Assembly (NCBI RefSeq): GCF_024723735.1
Contig: NZ_JANQDU010000003.1
Location: forward strand, 822,493-886,492
Origin: Frigidibacter sp. ROC022
GTDB taxonomy: Bacteria; Pseudomonadota; Alphaproteobacteria; Rhodobacterales; Rhodobacteraceae
Length of the DNA stretch: 64,000 bases
Direction: 5' to 3'
The notes beneath the pieces are model-generated. The model searched no databases and was not told the origin of the DNA. It saw only the letters and a list, made by a program, of their open reading frames with translations. Numbering within the stretch: the first letter of the stretch is position 1; each line of letters opens with the position of its first letter. Shown here one piece after another: positions 1-9,141 of the stretch. A program made the position numbers and the translations under genes.

Positions 1-704
1 GCGCGCTCGAAGCCCTGGGCGACATCGAGATGCGCGTCGCCCCGGGCGAGCGGCTGGCGGTGCTGGGATCGAACGGCGCCGGCAAGACCACGCTGTTCAA
101 CTGCATCACCGGGGATTTCCTGCCGACCACCGGCTCGATCCGGTTCTTCGGCGAAGACGTGACCACCTTTCCGGCGCATGAGCGCATCCGCCGGGGTCTT
201 CGCCGCACCTATCAGATTTCGCTGCTGTTCTCGGGCCTCAGCGTGCTGGACAACGTCTATCTCGCCTGCCGCGGCGTGTCGCGGGGACGGTTCTCGTTCC
301 GCCGTGCCAGCCGCTCGGACGCGCTGATGCAGACCGCCGAGGAGCTGGTGCGCATGGTGCATCTGGACGAGGTGCAGGATGTGAAGGTCTCGGACCTCAG
401 CTACGGCCAGCAGCGGCAGCTCGAGATTGCCATGGCCCTGTCCGGCGCACCGCGCTTCATCCTGTTCGACGAACCCGCCGCGGGCCTGTCCCCGACCGAG
501 CGGGGCGATCTGGTCAGTCTGCTGACCGGGCTGCCGAGCCATGTCGGCTACATCATCATCGAGCATGACATGGACGTGGCCCTGCGGGTCGCCGACCGGG
601 TCACGATGATGCACAACGGCCGCATCTTCAAGGAAGGCAAGCCGGCCGAGATCGAGGACGATCCGGAAGTGCAGGCGCTGTATCTGGGGGGCGGACATGC
701 GTAA
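1..704 (+). CDS. Branched-chain amino acid-type ABC transporter ATPase (LivG-like), 5' end outside window
   Basis: The reading frame is open to the window edge (first full codon at 3), so the N-terminus is missing. The visible part has a Walker A loop GSNGAGKTT (nt 66-92), the ABC signature LSYGQQRQ, Walker B FILFDEP and the switch histidine in IIEHDM. The C-terminus resembles LivG ATPases of the hydrophobic amino acid transporter family (HAAT), which work as a pair with LivF on the inner membrane. The next gene is a LivF ATPase whose start overlaps this stop by 8 nt, so the two are translated together. The permeases and binding protein are presumably upstream of the window. The substrate cannot be read from the sequence; the downstream genes suggest an aromatic, heterocyclic or amide compound (inference). 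Confidence 0.9.
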   Translation, partial: ALEALGDIEMRVAPGERLAVLGSNGAGKTTLFNCITGDFLPTTGSIRFFGEDVTTFPAHERIRRGLRRTYQISLLFSGLSVLDNVYLACRGVSRGRFSFRRASRSDALMQTAEELVRMVHLDEVQDVKVSDLSYGQQRQLEIAMALSGAPRFILFDEPAAGLSPTERGDLVSLLTGLPSHVGYIIIEHDMDVALRVADRVTMMHNGRIFKEGKPAEIEDDPEVQALYLGGGHA

Positions 705-2889
705 CCTCGGTCAGACCTCGCGCGGCGGCGCACAGGGCAGGGGCGGCGCCCCGGCGCTGGAAGTGCGCGACCTGAATGTCTACTACGGCCATTCCCACGC
801 GCTGCAGGGCGTTTCGCTGACCCTTGGCCATGGCGTGCTCTCGGTCGTCGGGCGCAACGGCATGGGCAAGACCACCCTGTGCAACGCGATCATGGGTCTG
901 GTGCCGGTGCGTTCGGGCACGGTCTCTTTCGGCGGCCAGAACCTCGCCGGGCTGACGCCGTCCGAGATTGCCAGGATGGGTATCGGCTACGTGCCGCAGG
1001 GCCGGCGTCTGTGGAAATCGCTGACGGTGGACGAACATCTGAAGCTGGTGGCGCAGAAGGGCGGTGCCTGGACGCCGGAGCGTATCTATAGCGTCTTCCC
1101 GCGTCTGGCCGAACGGAAATCCAACGGCGGCGCGCAGCTGTCGGGCGGCGAGCAGCAGATGTTGGCGATCGGCCGGGCGCTGTTGCTGAACCCGCGCCTG
1201 CTGGTGATGGATGAACCGACCGAGGGCCTGGCCCCGGTGATCGTCCAGCAGGTCGCCGACATGCTGATCCGCCTCGGCCAGGAGGGGGACATCGACGTTC
1301 TGGTCATCGAGCAGAACATCGGCGTGGCCTGTTCGGTGGCTGCCGAGGTGGCGATCATGGTCAATGGCCGGGTCGATCGGATCATGGACGCCGGCGTGCT
1401 GGCGGCGGATCGCGATCTGCAACAGGCCCTGCTGGGCGTCGGTCGCCATGCACATGACGAAACGCCCGAGGGCGCTCCGGCAACCACGGTCGGGCCGGAA
1501 CCGCAGGGTGAGAACGCCCCGATCCGGATCTACCTGTCGAACCCGAAGGTGCCGACCCGCTGGACCCCGCCGGTTCCGGTGCGGGTGATCGAGCAGGCGG
1601 CACGGACCGTGACGCCCGAGCCGACATCCTCGGTCACCGCCATGCCGCGGGTCGAGACCGGGCGCGCCGGGCTGGTCTATGTCTGCGGCACGCTCGACAC
1701 CAAGGGCGAAGAACTGCGCTTCATGCGGGACATCCTGAAGGCGCAGGGCATCCGGGTGGCGCTGGCCGATCTCTCGACCAGTGGCAAGCCTTCGGGCGCC
1801 GATGTGCCGCCGACGGCGATTGCCGGGTTCCACCCGCGCGGTGCCTCGGGGGTCTTTACCGGCGACCGCGGCAGCGCCGTGGCCGGGATGACCGAGGCTT
1901 TCGAACGTTGGGTGCGGAGCCGCACGGATATCGCCGGACTTCTGGCGGCGGGCGGATCGGGCGGCACCGCGCTGGTCGCTCCGGGCTTCCGGGTGCCGCC
2001 GGTGGGGGTGCCGAAGCTGATCGTCTCGACCGTCGCCTCGGGCAATGTCGGGCAATATGTCGGGGCGGCCGATATCACGATGATGCATTCGGTGGCCGAT
2101 GTGCAGGGCATCAACGCGATTACCCGCGATGTTCTGGGCAATGCCGCCCATGCGATGGCGGGGATGGTCCGGGCCCGGGTGGCGATGCCGCCGGCGCTGG
2201 ACCGTCCGGCGATCGGGCTGACCATGTTCGGCGTCACCACGCCCTGCGTGCAGGCGGTGGTCGGGGAACTCGAGGACGAGTATGACTGCCTGGTGTTCCA
2301 CGCCACCGGCACCGGCGGCCGGGCGATGGAGCAATTGCTGAGCTCGCGCAAGCTGGCGGCGGTGCTCGACCTGACCACGACGGAAGTCTGCGACATGGTG
2401 GCGGGCGGGGTTTTTGCCGCCGACGCCAGCCGTTTCGACGCGATGATCGAGCATGGCGGCGCCTATATCGGGGCCTGCGGGGCGCTGGACATGGTGAATT
2501 TCAACGCCCCCGAAACGGTGCCCGAACGCTATCGCGGGCGGCTGTTCTACCAGCACAATCCGCAGATCACCCTGATGCGGACCACGGTGGAAGAGAATAT
2601 CGAGATGGGCCGGTTCATCGGCGAGAAGCTGAACCGGATGAACGGCATCGTGCGGTTCTTCCTGCCCGAGGGCGGGGTCTCGGCGCTCGACGCGCCCGGT
2701 CAGCCCTTCTGGGATCCCGCCGCCGACAAGGCGCTGTTCTCGACGCTCGAGGACACCGTCCGCCAGACCTCTGCCCGGCAGCTGATCCGGGTTCCGCACA
2801 ACATCAACGACCCGGCCTTCTCGGCGCTGGTCGTGCAGACCTTCCGCGCGCTGCACGCGCGCACGCAAATTCCGACACGGAGAGCCTGA
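697..2889 (+). CDS. Fusion: LivF-type ABC ATPase + UPF0261/Tm-1-like domain
   Basis: This 730-residue protein has two unrelated halves. Residues about 20-245 are a complete LivF-type ATPase: Walker [10 protein letters not shown] (52-60), signature LSGGEQQM (from 148), Walker [11 protein letters not shown] (from 168). Residues about 245-324 are a Pro/Thr-rich linker. From about residue 325 ([15 protein letters not shown]) to the end lies a full UPF0261/Tm-1-like domain of about 400 residues, usually a separate protein of unknown biochemical function that binds ATP in the plant Tm-1 homologue. No stop codon or restart interrupts the linker. UPF0261 proteins commonly neighbour the TIM-barrel PEP-hydrolase-like family, and here that gene follows with a 1-nt overlap. 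The fusion ties an importer ATPase physically to a probable catabolic enzyme. Both domain assignments are firm; the joint function is unknown. Confidence 0.88.
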   Translation: MRNLGQTSRGGAQGRGGAPALEVRDLNVYYGHSHALQGVSLTLGHGVLSVVGRNGMGKTTLCNAIMGLVPVRSGTVSFGGQNLAGLTPSEIARMGIGYVPQGRRLWKSLTVDEHLKLVAQKGGAWTPERIYSVFPRLAERKSNGGAQLSGGEQQMLAIGRALLLNPRLLVMDEPTEGLAPVIVQQVADMLIRLGQEGDIDVLVIEQNIGVACSVAAEVAIMVNGRVDRIMDAGVLAADRDLQQALLGVGRHAHDETPEGAPATTVGPEPQGENAPIRIYLSNPKVPTRWTPPVPVRVIEQAARTVTPEPTSSVTAMPRVETGRAGLVYVCGTLDTKGEELRFMRDILKAQGIRVALADLSTSGKPSGADVPPTAIAGFHPRGASGVFTGDRGSAVAGMTEAFERWVRSRTDIAGLLAAGGSGGTALVAPGFRVPPVGVPKLIVSTVASGNVGQYVGAADITMMHSVADVQGINAITRDVLGNAAHAMAGMVRARVAMPPALDRPAIGLTMFGVTTPCVQAVVGELEDEYDCLVFHATGTGGRAMEQLLSSRKLAAVLDLTTTEVCDMVAGGVFAADASRFDAMIEHGGAYIGACGALDMVNFNAPETVPERYRGRLFYQHNPQITLMRTTVEENIEMGRFIGEKLNRMNGIVRFFLPEGGVSALDAPGQPFWDPAADKALFSTLEDTVRQTSARQLIRVPHNINDPAFSALVVQTFRALHARTQIPTRRA

Positions 2890-3761
2890 TGATCCGCAGC
2901 AGCCTGTCTCGCGACACATTGATGCAGAAGTTCCGCGCCATGCGCGACGCCGGAGAGCCGATCGTCGGCGGCGGCGCCGGCACCGGCCTGTCGGCGAAAT
3001 GCGAGGAGGCGGGCGGGATCGACCTGATCGTCATCTACAACTCGGGTCGCTACCGGATGGCCGGGCGTGGCAGCCTGGCCGGGCTGATGCCCTATGGCGA
3101 TGCCAATGCGGTGGTGATGGAGATGGCCGGAGAGGTTCTGCCGGTGGTCAAGAACACGCCGGTGCTGGCCGGGGTCTGCGCCTCGGACCCGTTCCGGCTG
3201 ATGGACCGCTTCCTCGATCAGGTCGCCGAAGCCGGATTTTCGGGCGTCCAGAACTTTCCCACCGTGGGTCTGATCGACGGCACCTTCCGGGCCAATCTGG
3301 AAGAGACCGGCATGTCCTATGCCCTGGAGGTCGACATGATCCGGCAGGCGAGCGCGAAGGGGCTGCTGACGACGCCCTATGTCTTTTCCGAGGATGATGC
3401 CCGTGCCATGGCCGGGGCCGGGGCAGACATCATCGTCTGCCATCTCGGCCTGACCACGGGTGGCTCGATCGGCGCCCAGACCGGGATCTCGCTGGATCAG
3501 GCCCCGGGCCTGACCGACGCCTGGGCCAAGGCGGCGCTGGAGGTCAACCCGGATGCGATCGTGCTGGTCCATGGCGGCCCGGTCTCGAGCCCCGAGGACG
3601 CAGATTACGTCCTGAAGAACACACGTCACTGCCACGGCTTCTACGGCGCTTCCTCGATGGAGCGGCTGCCGACCGAGATGGCGCTGACGGAACAGACCAG
3701 AAAATTCAAACAGATCGGCCGAAAGGCCGCCAGTTCGACCGAGCGGGAGGGCAATTCATGA
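2889..3761 (+). CDS. TIM-barrel protein, phosphoenolpyruvate hydrolase-like family
   Basis: The 290-residue protein matches the TIM-barrel signal-transduction/PEP-hydrolase-like family (PF09370 type) over its full length. Recognisable parts are the N-terminal [17 protein letters not shown] loop, the [16 protein letters not shown] segment, the [13 protein letters not shown] strand-loop and the [12 protein letters not shown] segment. The enzyme name is inherited from annotation and the true reaction is not well established. Its start overlaps the stop of the UPF0261 fusion (TGATG), and UPF0261 plus this family is a recurrent pair, so the two probably act on the same intermediate. It is probably cytoplasmic, with no signal peptide. 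Confidence 0.85.
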   Translation: MIRSSLSRDTLMQKFRAMRDAGEPIVGGGAGTGLSAKCEEAGGIDLIVIYNSGRYRMAGRGSLAGLMPYGDANAVVMEMAGEVLPVVKNTPVLAGVCASDPFRLMDRFLDQVAEAGFSGVQNFPTVGLIDGTFRANLEETGMSYALEVDMIRQASAKGLLTTPYVFSEDDARAMAGAGADIIVCHLGLTTGGSIGAQTGISLDQAPGLTDAWAKAALEVNPDAIVLVHGGPVSSPEDADYVLKNTRHCHGFYGASSMERLPTEMALTEQTRKFKQIGRKAASSTEREGNS

Positions 3762-6700
3762 CCGGGGAATTCATCGGACAGCTGATCCTTTGGCTGATCT
3801 TGGCCGTCATCGTCATCTTCATCCTCTACTGGGTGATGAACTGGCTCTATCAACGATCGACCAAGGAAATCGCATTCGTGCGTACCGGTTTCCTGGGCGA
3901 GAAGGTCGTGATCGACGGCGGCGCCTTCGTCTGGCCGATCATCCACGACATCACCCCGGTCAACATGAACTCGATGGACCTCAGCGTGGTCCGCGAGAAG
4001 GAAGACGCGCTGATCACCAAGGACCGGATGCGGATCGACGTCGAGGCTTCCTTTTATGTCCGCGTGTCGCAGACGCGGGAGGGTGTGACCCTGGCCGCCT
4101 CGACCCTGGGTCGGCGGACGTTGGAACCTGAACGCATCCATCAGCTTCTGTCGGGCAAGTTCGTTTCGGCGCTGCGCTCGGTCGCCGCCGAGATGACCAT
4201 GGAAGAGCTGCACGTCAAACGCGGTGACTATGTCAAGCGGGTGATCGAGACGGCGCAGGAGGGCCTGGACAAGAACGGTCTGGAACTGGAAAGCGTTGCG
4301 ATCCTGGATATCGACCAGACCGACATCGCCTATTTCAACCCGTCGAACCGGTTCGATGCCGAGGGCCTGACCAGCGTCATCGAGGCCATCGAGAGCCGGC
4401 GCAAGCTGCGCAACGACATCGAGCAGGAGACGATGCTGCAGATCCGGGCCCGCAACTTGGAAGCCGAGAAGCAGAGCCTGGATATCGAGCGCGAGAGCGA
4501 GCACGCGCGTCTGGAACAGGAACGCGAGATCGAGTTCCGCCGCGCCCAGCAACGTGCCGAACTGGCCCGCGAACGCGCCGAACGCGAGAAGGACGCCGAA
4601 CAGGCGACCCTGTTGAGCCGTGAAGCCATCGAGACGGCCCGGATCAAGAACGAGGAGCAGATCGCCGAGGTGCGGATTTCCTCGGAACAGCGCATCCGGC
4701 AGCAGGAGATCGAACGCAGCCGGATCATCGACGAGGCCGAGATCGCGACCCGCGAGACCATCGAGAAGGCCCGGATCACCCAGGAACGGGTGCTGACCGA
4801 GACCCGGATCCAGACGACCCGCGACACCGAGGCGGCCGATATCGCCGCCAAGGAAATGATCGAGAAGGCCCGGATCGCCCAGGAACGGGTGCTGACCCAG
4901 GCGCGGATCGCCAAGGATCAGGAAACCCAGGCCAGCGAGATCGAGCGCCAGCACAGCGTCGAGGCCATCGAGATCGCGGCCCGCGAGCGGACCGAGAAGG
5001 CCCGGATCGCGCAGGAAGACGCGGTGACGCAGGCCCGGATCGAACTGGAGCGGACCACCCGCGAGCGCGAGATCGCCCGCAACCTTGCCATCGAAGAGGC
5101 CGAGATCGCGGCCCGCGAAGCCTCGGAAAAGCTGCGTATCGCGCAGGAGAAGACCGTCAGCGAAGAGCGGATTACCTCGGACCAGGCGACCCGGACGCTG
5201 GAAATCGCCCGCCGCAAGGCCATCGAAGAGGCCGAGATTGCCTCGCAGCAGGCCACCGAAGCCGCCAAGATCGCGCGCGAGAAGATCCTCTCTGCCGAGC
5301 GCATCTCGGCCGAACAGGCGACCCGGGCACTGGAGATCGAGCGTCGCCGCACCCTGGACACCGCCGAGATCGCCGCCAACGAGGCGACGGCGGCCGAGCG
5401 GATCGCACAGGAAGAGCGCCTGCGCGCTCTGGAAATCGCCCGCAACCGGGCGGTCGAGGAACACGAGATCGCCAGCCGCGAAGCGGTCGAGAAGGCCCGG
5501 ATCGCCACCGAGGCGCGCACCGCCGTCGAGCGGATCGAGAACGAGGAGCGCACCAAGGAACGCGACCTGGCCCGCGAAAAGGCCATTGCCGAGGCCGAGA
5601 CCGCCACGCAGGAGGCCGTCGAGGCCAAGCGCATCGCCAAGGAGAAGAAACTCGCCGCCGAGCGCATTGCCTATGAGCAGGACATGCGCGAACGCGAGAT
5701 TGCCCGCAACCGGGCCGTCGAGATCGCCGGTTTCGCTGCCCAGGAGCAGGTGAACGCCGCGCGGATCAGCGAAGAGACCCGCAGCCGCGCCGCCGAGATT
5801 GCCCGCGACGCCGAACTGCGCAGCCGCGAGATCGAGAAGCAGGAGGCCATCGAGGCCGCCGAGATCAGCTCTCGCCGTCTGGTCGAAAGCCAGCGGATCG
5901 AGAAAGAGGCCGAGACCACGGTCGAGAAGATCGCCCGCGACGAGAAGATCCGGACCTTGGAGATCCAGCGAAACAAGGCGCTGGATGCCGCCCAGGTGGC
6001 CGCCGACGAAGCCATCGAGGCGGCCAAGGTCGCCAAGCAGAAGACCGTCGACGCCGAGAAGATCCTCGCCGAACAGGAGATCGACGCGAAGAAGCTGGAA
6101 CGCCGCAAGGTGCTCGAGCAGCTGGAAATCGCCCGCGTGCAGGTGCTGCGCGAGGCCGAGATCGCCAGCCAGGAAGAGGTCGAACGCGCCCGGATTGCCT
6201 CGGAACGCGGACTGGACGATGCCCGCATCGGCCATCAGACCGAACGCCGCAAGCTCGAGATCGCCCGCGAGAAGGCGGTCGAGGAGGCGACGATGGAGAA
6301 GGCCATCGCGCTCTACCAGAAGTCGCTGGATGAGAGTAACGCCGCCGTCGAGGCCGAGAACGCCCGTGCCCGCGCCGTCGAGGCCGCCGAACGGGTCAAG
6401 ACCGTCGGCGAGATCGAGGCCGCTGCCCGCCTGAAGAAGGTCGGCGTGACCGGGGCGGAACTGGAGGCCGAGCGCAAGCGCATCGCCGCCGAAGCCGAGA
6501 AGATCCGCGCCGCCGTCGAGGCCGAGGCCTATCGCCTCATCAACGAGGCCGAGAACGTCCTCACCGACGAGGCCCGCACCAGCCTGTTCAAGCGCAAGAT
6601 GCTGGAACATGTCGAGGGTATCGTCTCGGCCAGCGTCAAGCCGCTCGAGAAGATCAACGACATCCGGATCATGCAGCTGGGAGGCTCCGGCGCCCAGGGG

Positions 6701-6967
6701 CTCGACTGGGGTGGCAATGGCTCGGGCGCCGGGGGCAGCAGCGGCTCCGGTGGCGGAAGCCCGACCGACGAGGTGATGAACTCTGCCCTGCGCTACCGCG
6801 TCCAGGCGCCGATGGTCGACAGCCTGCTGGCCGATATCGGCATCGACGGCTCGAACATCGCCAAGTCGGACATCTTCCGCAACGCCTCGGACATGACCCG
6901 GGCGGCGTCGGAAGCGGCCAAGTCCAAGCCGAAGCCCGCCGATGATACCCCGAAGGAGAAGAAGTAG
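3758..6967 (+). CDS. Giant SPFH/flotillin-like membrane protein with 50 hendecad repeats
   Basis: The 1069-residue protein starts at an ATGA overlap with the previous gene. Residues about 8-30 form one transmembrane helix, followed by an SPFH/band-7 domain (about 35-220). Residues 294-843 form a highly charged helix built of 11-residue units with Ile at position 3 (for example [22 protein letters not shown]). The spacing stays in register as 44-residue blocks, with some of 33 or 55, for exactly 550 residues. A flotillin-type C-terminal segment follows (about 880-980), then a Gly/Ser linker (about 990-1005) and a Lys-rich tail. Related proteins such as YqiK are about 550 residues, so the coil is greatly expanded. 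SPFH proteins form membrane-anchored ring or cage assemblies and organise microdomains. Its place inside a transporter/molybdenum-enzyme operon suggests a scaffold for that machinery (inference). Confidence 0.9.
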   Translation: MTGEFIGQLILWLILAVIVIFILYWVMNWLYQRSTKEIAFVRTGFLGEKVVIDGGAFVWPIIHDITPVNMNSMDLSVVREKEDALITKDRMRIDVEASFYVRVSQTREGVTLAASTLGRRTLEPERIHQLLSGKFVSALRSVAAEMTMEELHVKRGDYVKRVIETAQEGLDKNGLELESVAILDIDQTDIAYFNPSNRFDAEGLTSVIEAIESRRKLRNDIEQETMLQIRARNLEAEKQSLDIERESEHARLEQEREIEFRRAQQRAELARERAEREKDAEQATLLSREAIETARIKNEEQIAEVRISSEQRIRQQEIERSRIIDEAEIATRETIEKARITQERVLTETRIQTTRDTEAADIAAKEMIEKARIAQERVLTQARIAKDQETQASEIERQHSVEAIEIAARERTEKARIAQEDAVTQARIELERTTREREIARNLAIEEAEIAAREASEKLRIAQEKTVSEERITSDQATRTLEIARRKAIEEAEIASQQATEAAKIAREKILSAERISAEQATRALEIERRRTLDTAEIAANEATAAERIAQEERLRALEIARNRAVEEHEIASREAVEKARIATEARTAVERIENEERTKERDLAREKAIAEAETATQEAVEAKRIAKEKKLAAERIAYEQDMREREIARNRAVEIAGFAAQEQVNAARISEETRSRAAEIARDAELRSREIEKQEAIEAAEISSRRLVESQRIEKEAETTVEKIARDEKIRTLEIQRNKALDAAQVAADEAIEAAKVAKQKTVDAEKILAEQEIDAKKLERRKVLEQLEIARVQVLREAEIASQEEVERARIASERGLDDARIGHQTERRKLEIAREKAVEEATMEKAIALYQKSLDESNAAVEAENARARAVEAAERVKTVGEIEAAARLKKVGVTGAELEAERKRIAAEAEKIRAAVEAEAYRLINEAENVLTDEARTSLFKRKMLEHVEGIVSASVKPLEKINDIRIMQLGGSGAQGLDWGGNGSGAGGSSGSGGGSPTDEVMNSALRYRVQAPMVDSLLADIGIDGSNIAKSDIFRNASDMTRAASEAAKSKPKPADDTPKEKK

Positions 6968-7405
6968 ATGGCGCGAGTCTTCGTCTCGTCCGTGATCAAT
7001 GCCGAGGCCTCTGCGGTCTGGGAGAGAATCCGCGATTTCAACGCCCTGCCGAAATGGCATCCCCGGATCCGCGACAGCCGGATCGAGGATGCGCTGCCCG
7101 GCGACAAGATCGGCTGCATCCGCAACTTCCACCTGCAGAACGGCGACAACATCCGCGAGCAGCTGGTGGGAATGTCGGACTATGATCTCTTTACCAGCTA
7201 CACCATGCTGGAAGGGCCGATGCCGCTGTGGGACTACATGGCCACGCTGCGCCTGACCCCGGTCACCGATGGTGGGCGCTGCTTTGCCGAGTGGTCGGCC
7301 GAATTCGCCTGCGACCCGGCGAACGAGGAGGATCTGGTCAACGGCATCGGCACCAATGTGTTTCAGGGCGGGTTCGACGCGCTCAAGCGGCATTTCGGCG
7401 GCTGA
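6968..7405 (+). CDS. SRPBCC (polyketide cyclase/CoxG-like fold) protein 1
   Basis: The 145-residue protein fits the SRPBCC (START-like) fold: an N-terminal strand with VINAEASAVWERIRDFNALPKWHP, a typical opening of the polyketide-cyclase/CoxG group, and a C-terminal long helix (NVFQGGFDALKRHF). The ATG follows the SPFH stop directly. The next gene is a paralogue of the same length. In CO-dehydrogenase-type clusters, CoxG is an SRPBCC protein that recruits the enzyme to the membrane. The same job is plausible here because molybdenum hydroxylase genes follow, but small-ligand binding or cyclase activity is equally possible. Confidence 0.82.
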   Translation: MARVFVSSVINAEASAVWERIRDFNALPKWHPRIRDSRIEDALPGDKIGCIRNFHLQNGDNIREQLVGMSDYDLFTSYTMLEGPMPLWDYMATLRLTPVTDGGRCFAEWSAEFACDPANEEDLVNGIGTNVFQGGFDALKRHFGG

Positions 7406-7408
7406 GCC

Positions 7409-7852
7409 ATGGTGAAGATTTCCCGCAGCACGATCCTGGAGGCGCCGATCGAGTCGGTCTGGACCCTGTTGCGGGATTTCAACGGCCATGACCGCTGGCA
7501 TCCCGCCGTCGCGACCAGCCAGATCGAACGGGGCCGGGGTTCGGACCGGATCGGTTCGGTCCGGCGGTTCAGGCTGGAGACCGGCGAGGAACTGCGCGAG
7601 CAGCTGCTGACCCTCTCGGATGCCGAGACGGCATTCAGCTACTGCCTGCTCGATACGCCGATCCCGCTGCTGAACTACGTCGCCCATGTCCGGCTGATCC
7701 CGGTCACCGATGGCGACTGGACCTTCTGGCAATGGGACTGCCGCTTCGACACGCCGAAGGGTCGCGAGGACGAGCTCGAGGCGACGGTGACCGAGAACAT
7801 CTACGAAGCCGGTTTTGCCGCGATCCGGGCGGAACTGGGGTTGGGAGAATAA
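7409..7852 (+). CDS. SRPBCC protein 2 (tandem paralogue)
   Basis: The 147-residue SRPBCC-fold protein shares with its upstream neighbour the pattern APIESVWTLLRDFNGHDRWHP, the IGSVRRF strand, the LREQL motif and the C-terminal helix. The two probably arose by tandem duplication and have diverged considerably. It lies 3 nt after the first copy and 3 nt before the FAD subunit gene. Two different SRPBCC proteins beside one molybdenum hydroxylase suggest a heterodimer or separate roles, such as membrane tethering and ligand carriage. That division is inference. Confidence 0.82.
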   Translation: MVKISRSTILEAPIESVWTLLRDFNGHDRWHPAVATSQIERGRGSDRIGSVRRFRLETGEELREQLLTLSDAETAFSYCLLDTPIPLLNYVAHVRLIPVTDGDWTFWQWDCRFDTPKGREDELEATVTENIYEAGFAAIRAELGLGE

Positions 7853-7855
7853 TTC

Positions 7856-8650
7856 ATGCTGACCGTGGAAACCTATGCAAACATGGCCGAGGCGGCCGGC
7901 GCGGTGGGCGACCGGGCGCGGTATCTCGGTGGCGGCACGCTGGTCATGCAGGGCGTCAACTATGGCGACCAGAGCTTTGACCGGGTGGTGCGCTGCCGCG
8001 AGGTCGATCGGGACATCCGGTCGGAAAGCGGCGGCATCCGGATCGGCGCCGGCGCGACGATGGCCGACATCCTTGCCTCGCACGAGGTCGAGTTCCTGCA
8101 CCAGGTCGCGCGGCGGATCGGCGGCCCGGCGATCCGCAACATGGCGACCGTCGGCGGCAATCTCTTTGCGCAGAATCCCTATGGCGACCTGACCACGGCG
8201 CTGCTGGCTCTGGATGCGCAGGTTCTGCGGATCGGCAGCGGCCCCGAGCCGATCGAGAGCTTTCTTTCCGGCCGCAGCCGTCCGCGCGGGCTGGTGGAGG
8301 CGGTGGTGGTGCCGCGGGTGTCTTCGGGCGAGTTCCGTTTTGCCAAGGTCAGCCGGGTCAAGCCCAAGGGGGCTTCGACGCTCTGCCTGGCGGTCTGGCT
8401 GCGCGGTGGCGGGCGCCCCTCGGACCCGCGCATCGCCTGGGGCAACATGGGGCCGACGCCGCTGCGCGCAAAGGCCGCCGAACGGGCGCTGAACGGCGCC
8501 AGCCTGGACGAGGCCGGCATCGCGCCGGTTCTGGCGGTGGCGACCGATGGTCTCGATCCGCAGGACGACGCCCTGGCCAGCGCCTGGTATCGGCGCGAGG
8601 TGGCCGCCGTCCATCTGAAACGCCTGCTACTGCGACAGGGAGTCCGTTGA
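7856..8650 (+). CDS. Molybdenum hydroxylase FAD-binding (medium, CoxM-like) subunit
   Basis: The 264-residue protein has the two FAD-binding signatures of the xanthine dehydrogenase/CO dehydrogenase medium subunit: YLGGGTLV (near residue 25) and the ATVGGNLF segment (about 98-104), plus a C-terminal CoxM domain. It passes electrons from the 2Fe-2S subunit to an acceptor. It is slightly shorter than most family members (about 280-290). Order and overlap with the 2Fe-2S gene (TGATG at 8648) and the two molybdopterin genes give the layout of a four-subunit enzyme. Confidence 0.92.
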   Translation: MLTVETYANMAEAAGAVGDRARYLGGGTLVMQGVNYGDQSFDRVVRCREVDRDIRSESGGIRIGAGATMADILASHEVEFLHQVARRIGGPAIRNMATVGGNLFAQNPYGDLTTALLALDAQVLRIGSGPEPIESFLSGRSRPRGLVEAVVVPRVSSGEFRFAKVSRVKPKGASTLCLAVWLRGGGRPSDPRIAWGNMGPTPLRAKAAERALNGASLDEAGIAPVLAVATDGLDPQDDALASAWYRREVAAVHLKRLLLRQGVR

Positions 8651-9141
8651 TGGCCCGCACTGCTTTGACCTTCACTCTGAACGATGCCGAAGCGGCGGTC
8701 TTTGTCGATCCCGGCGCCAACCTGATCGACGTGCTGCGCCGCGGGGTCGGGGACCTGTCGCCGAAGCAGGGCTGCGCCCAGGGCTCTTGCGGGGCCTGCA
8801 CGGTGCTGATCGACGGGGTGCCGCATCTGGCCTGCCTGACCCTGGCCGAAACGGTCGAGGGCCGGCGGGTCGAGACCTCGGGCGGTCTGGCCGACGGCCC
8901 CGACCTGCATCCGCTGCAGAAGGCCTTCATGGAAGGGTTCGCGGCCCAGTGCGGGTTCTGCACCGCCGGCATGCTGATGGCGGCGAGGGCCTTGCTCGAC
9001 CGGGTGCCGAACCCCAGCCGGGAAGAGGTGATCGAGGCGATCTCGGGCAATCTGTGCCGCTGCACCGGCTATGAGCCGATCGTCGATGCGATCCTGGCCG
9101 CCGCGCAGGAGATGCAGGGCAACCGGAGGATGATGCGATGA
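8650..9141 (+). CDS. Molybdenum hydroxylase 2Fe-2S (small, CoxS-like) subunit
   Basis: The 163-residue protein carries both iron-sulfur centres of the family. The plant-ferredoxin-type N-terminal cluster uses GCAQGSCGAC and the later Cys in HLACL; the C-terminal cluster uses QCGFCTAGM and NLCRCTGYEP. All eight ligand cysteines are present. The ATG at 8650 overlaps the previous stop and is preferred to the TTG one codon earlier. It links the molybdopterin and FAD centres electronically. Confidence 0.95.
   Translation: MARTALTFTLNDAEAAVFVDPGANLIDVLRRGVGDLSPKQGCAQGSCGACTVLIDGVPHLACLTLAETVEGRRVETSGGLADGPDLHPLQKAFMEGFAAQCGFCTAGMLMAARALLDRVPNPSREEVIEAISGNLCRCTGYEPIVDAILAAAQEMQGNRRMMR

Noticed and set aside
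628..2919. Long minus-strand open frame opposite the LivF-UPF0261 fusion
   Set aside because: Arg/His/Gly-rich composition typical of antisense frames in high-GC DNA; the + strand encodes two complete known domains.
3641..8614. A 1657-residue open frame antisense to the SPFH gene and its neighbours, with many Leu/Asp/Gly repeats
   Set aside because: It is the mirror of the Glu/Ala/Arg/Ile-rich repeat codons; GC-rich codon bias removes stops in the opposite strand. It has no ribosome site or recognised domain, while the + strand protein has clear SPFH features.
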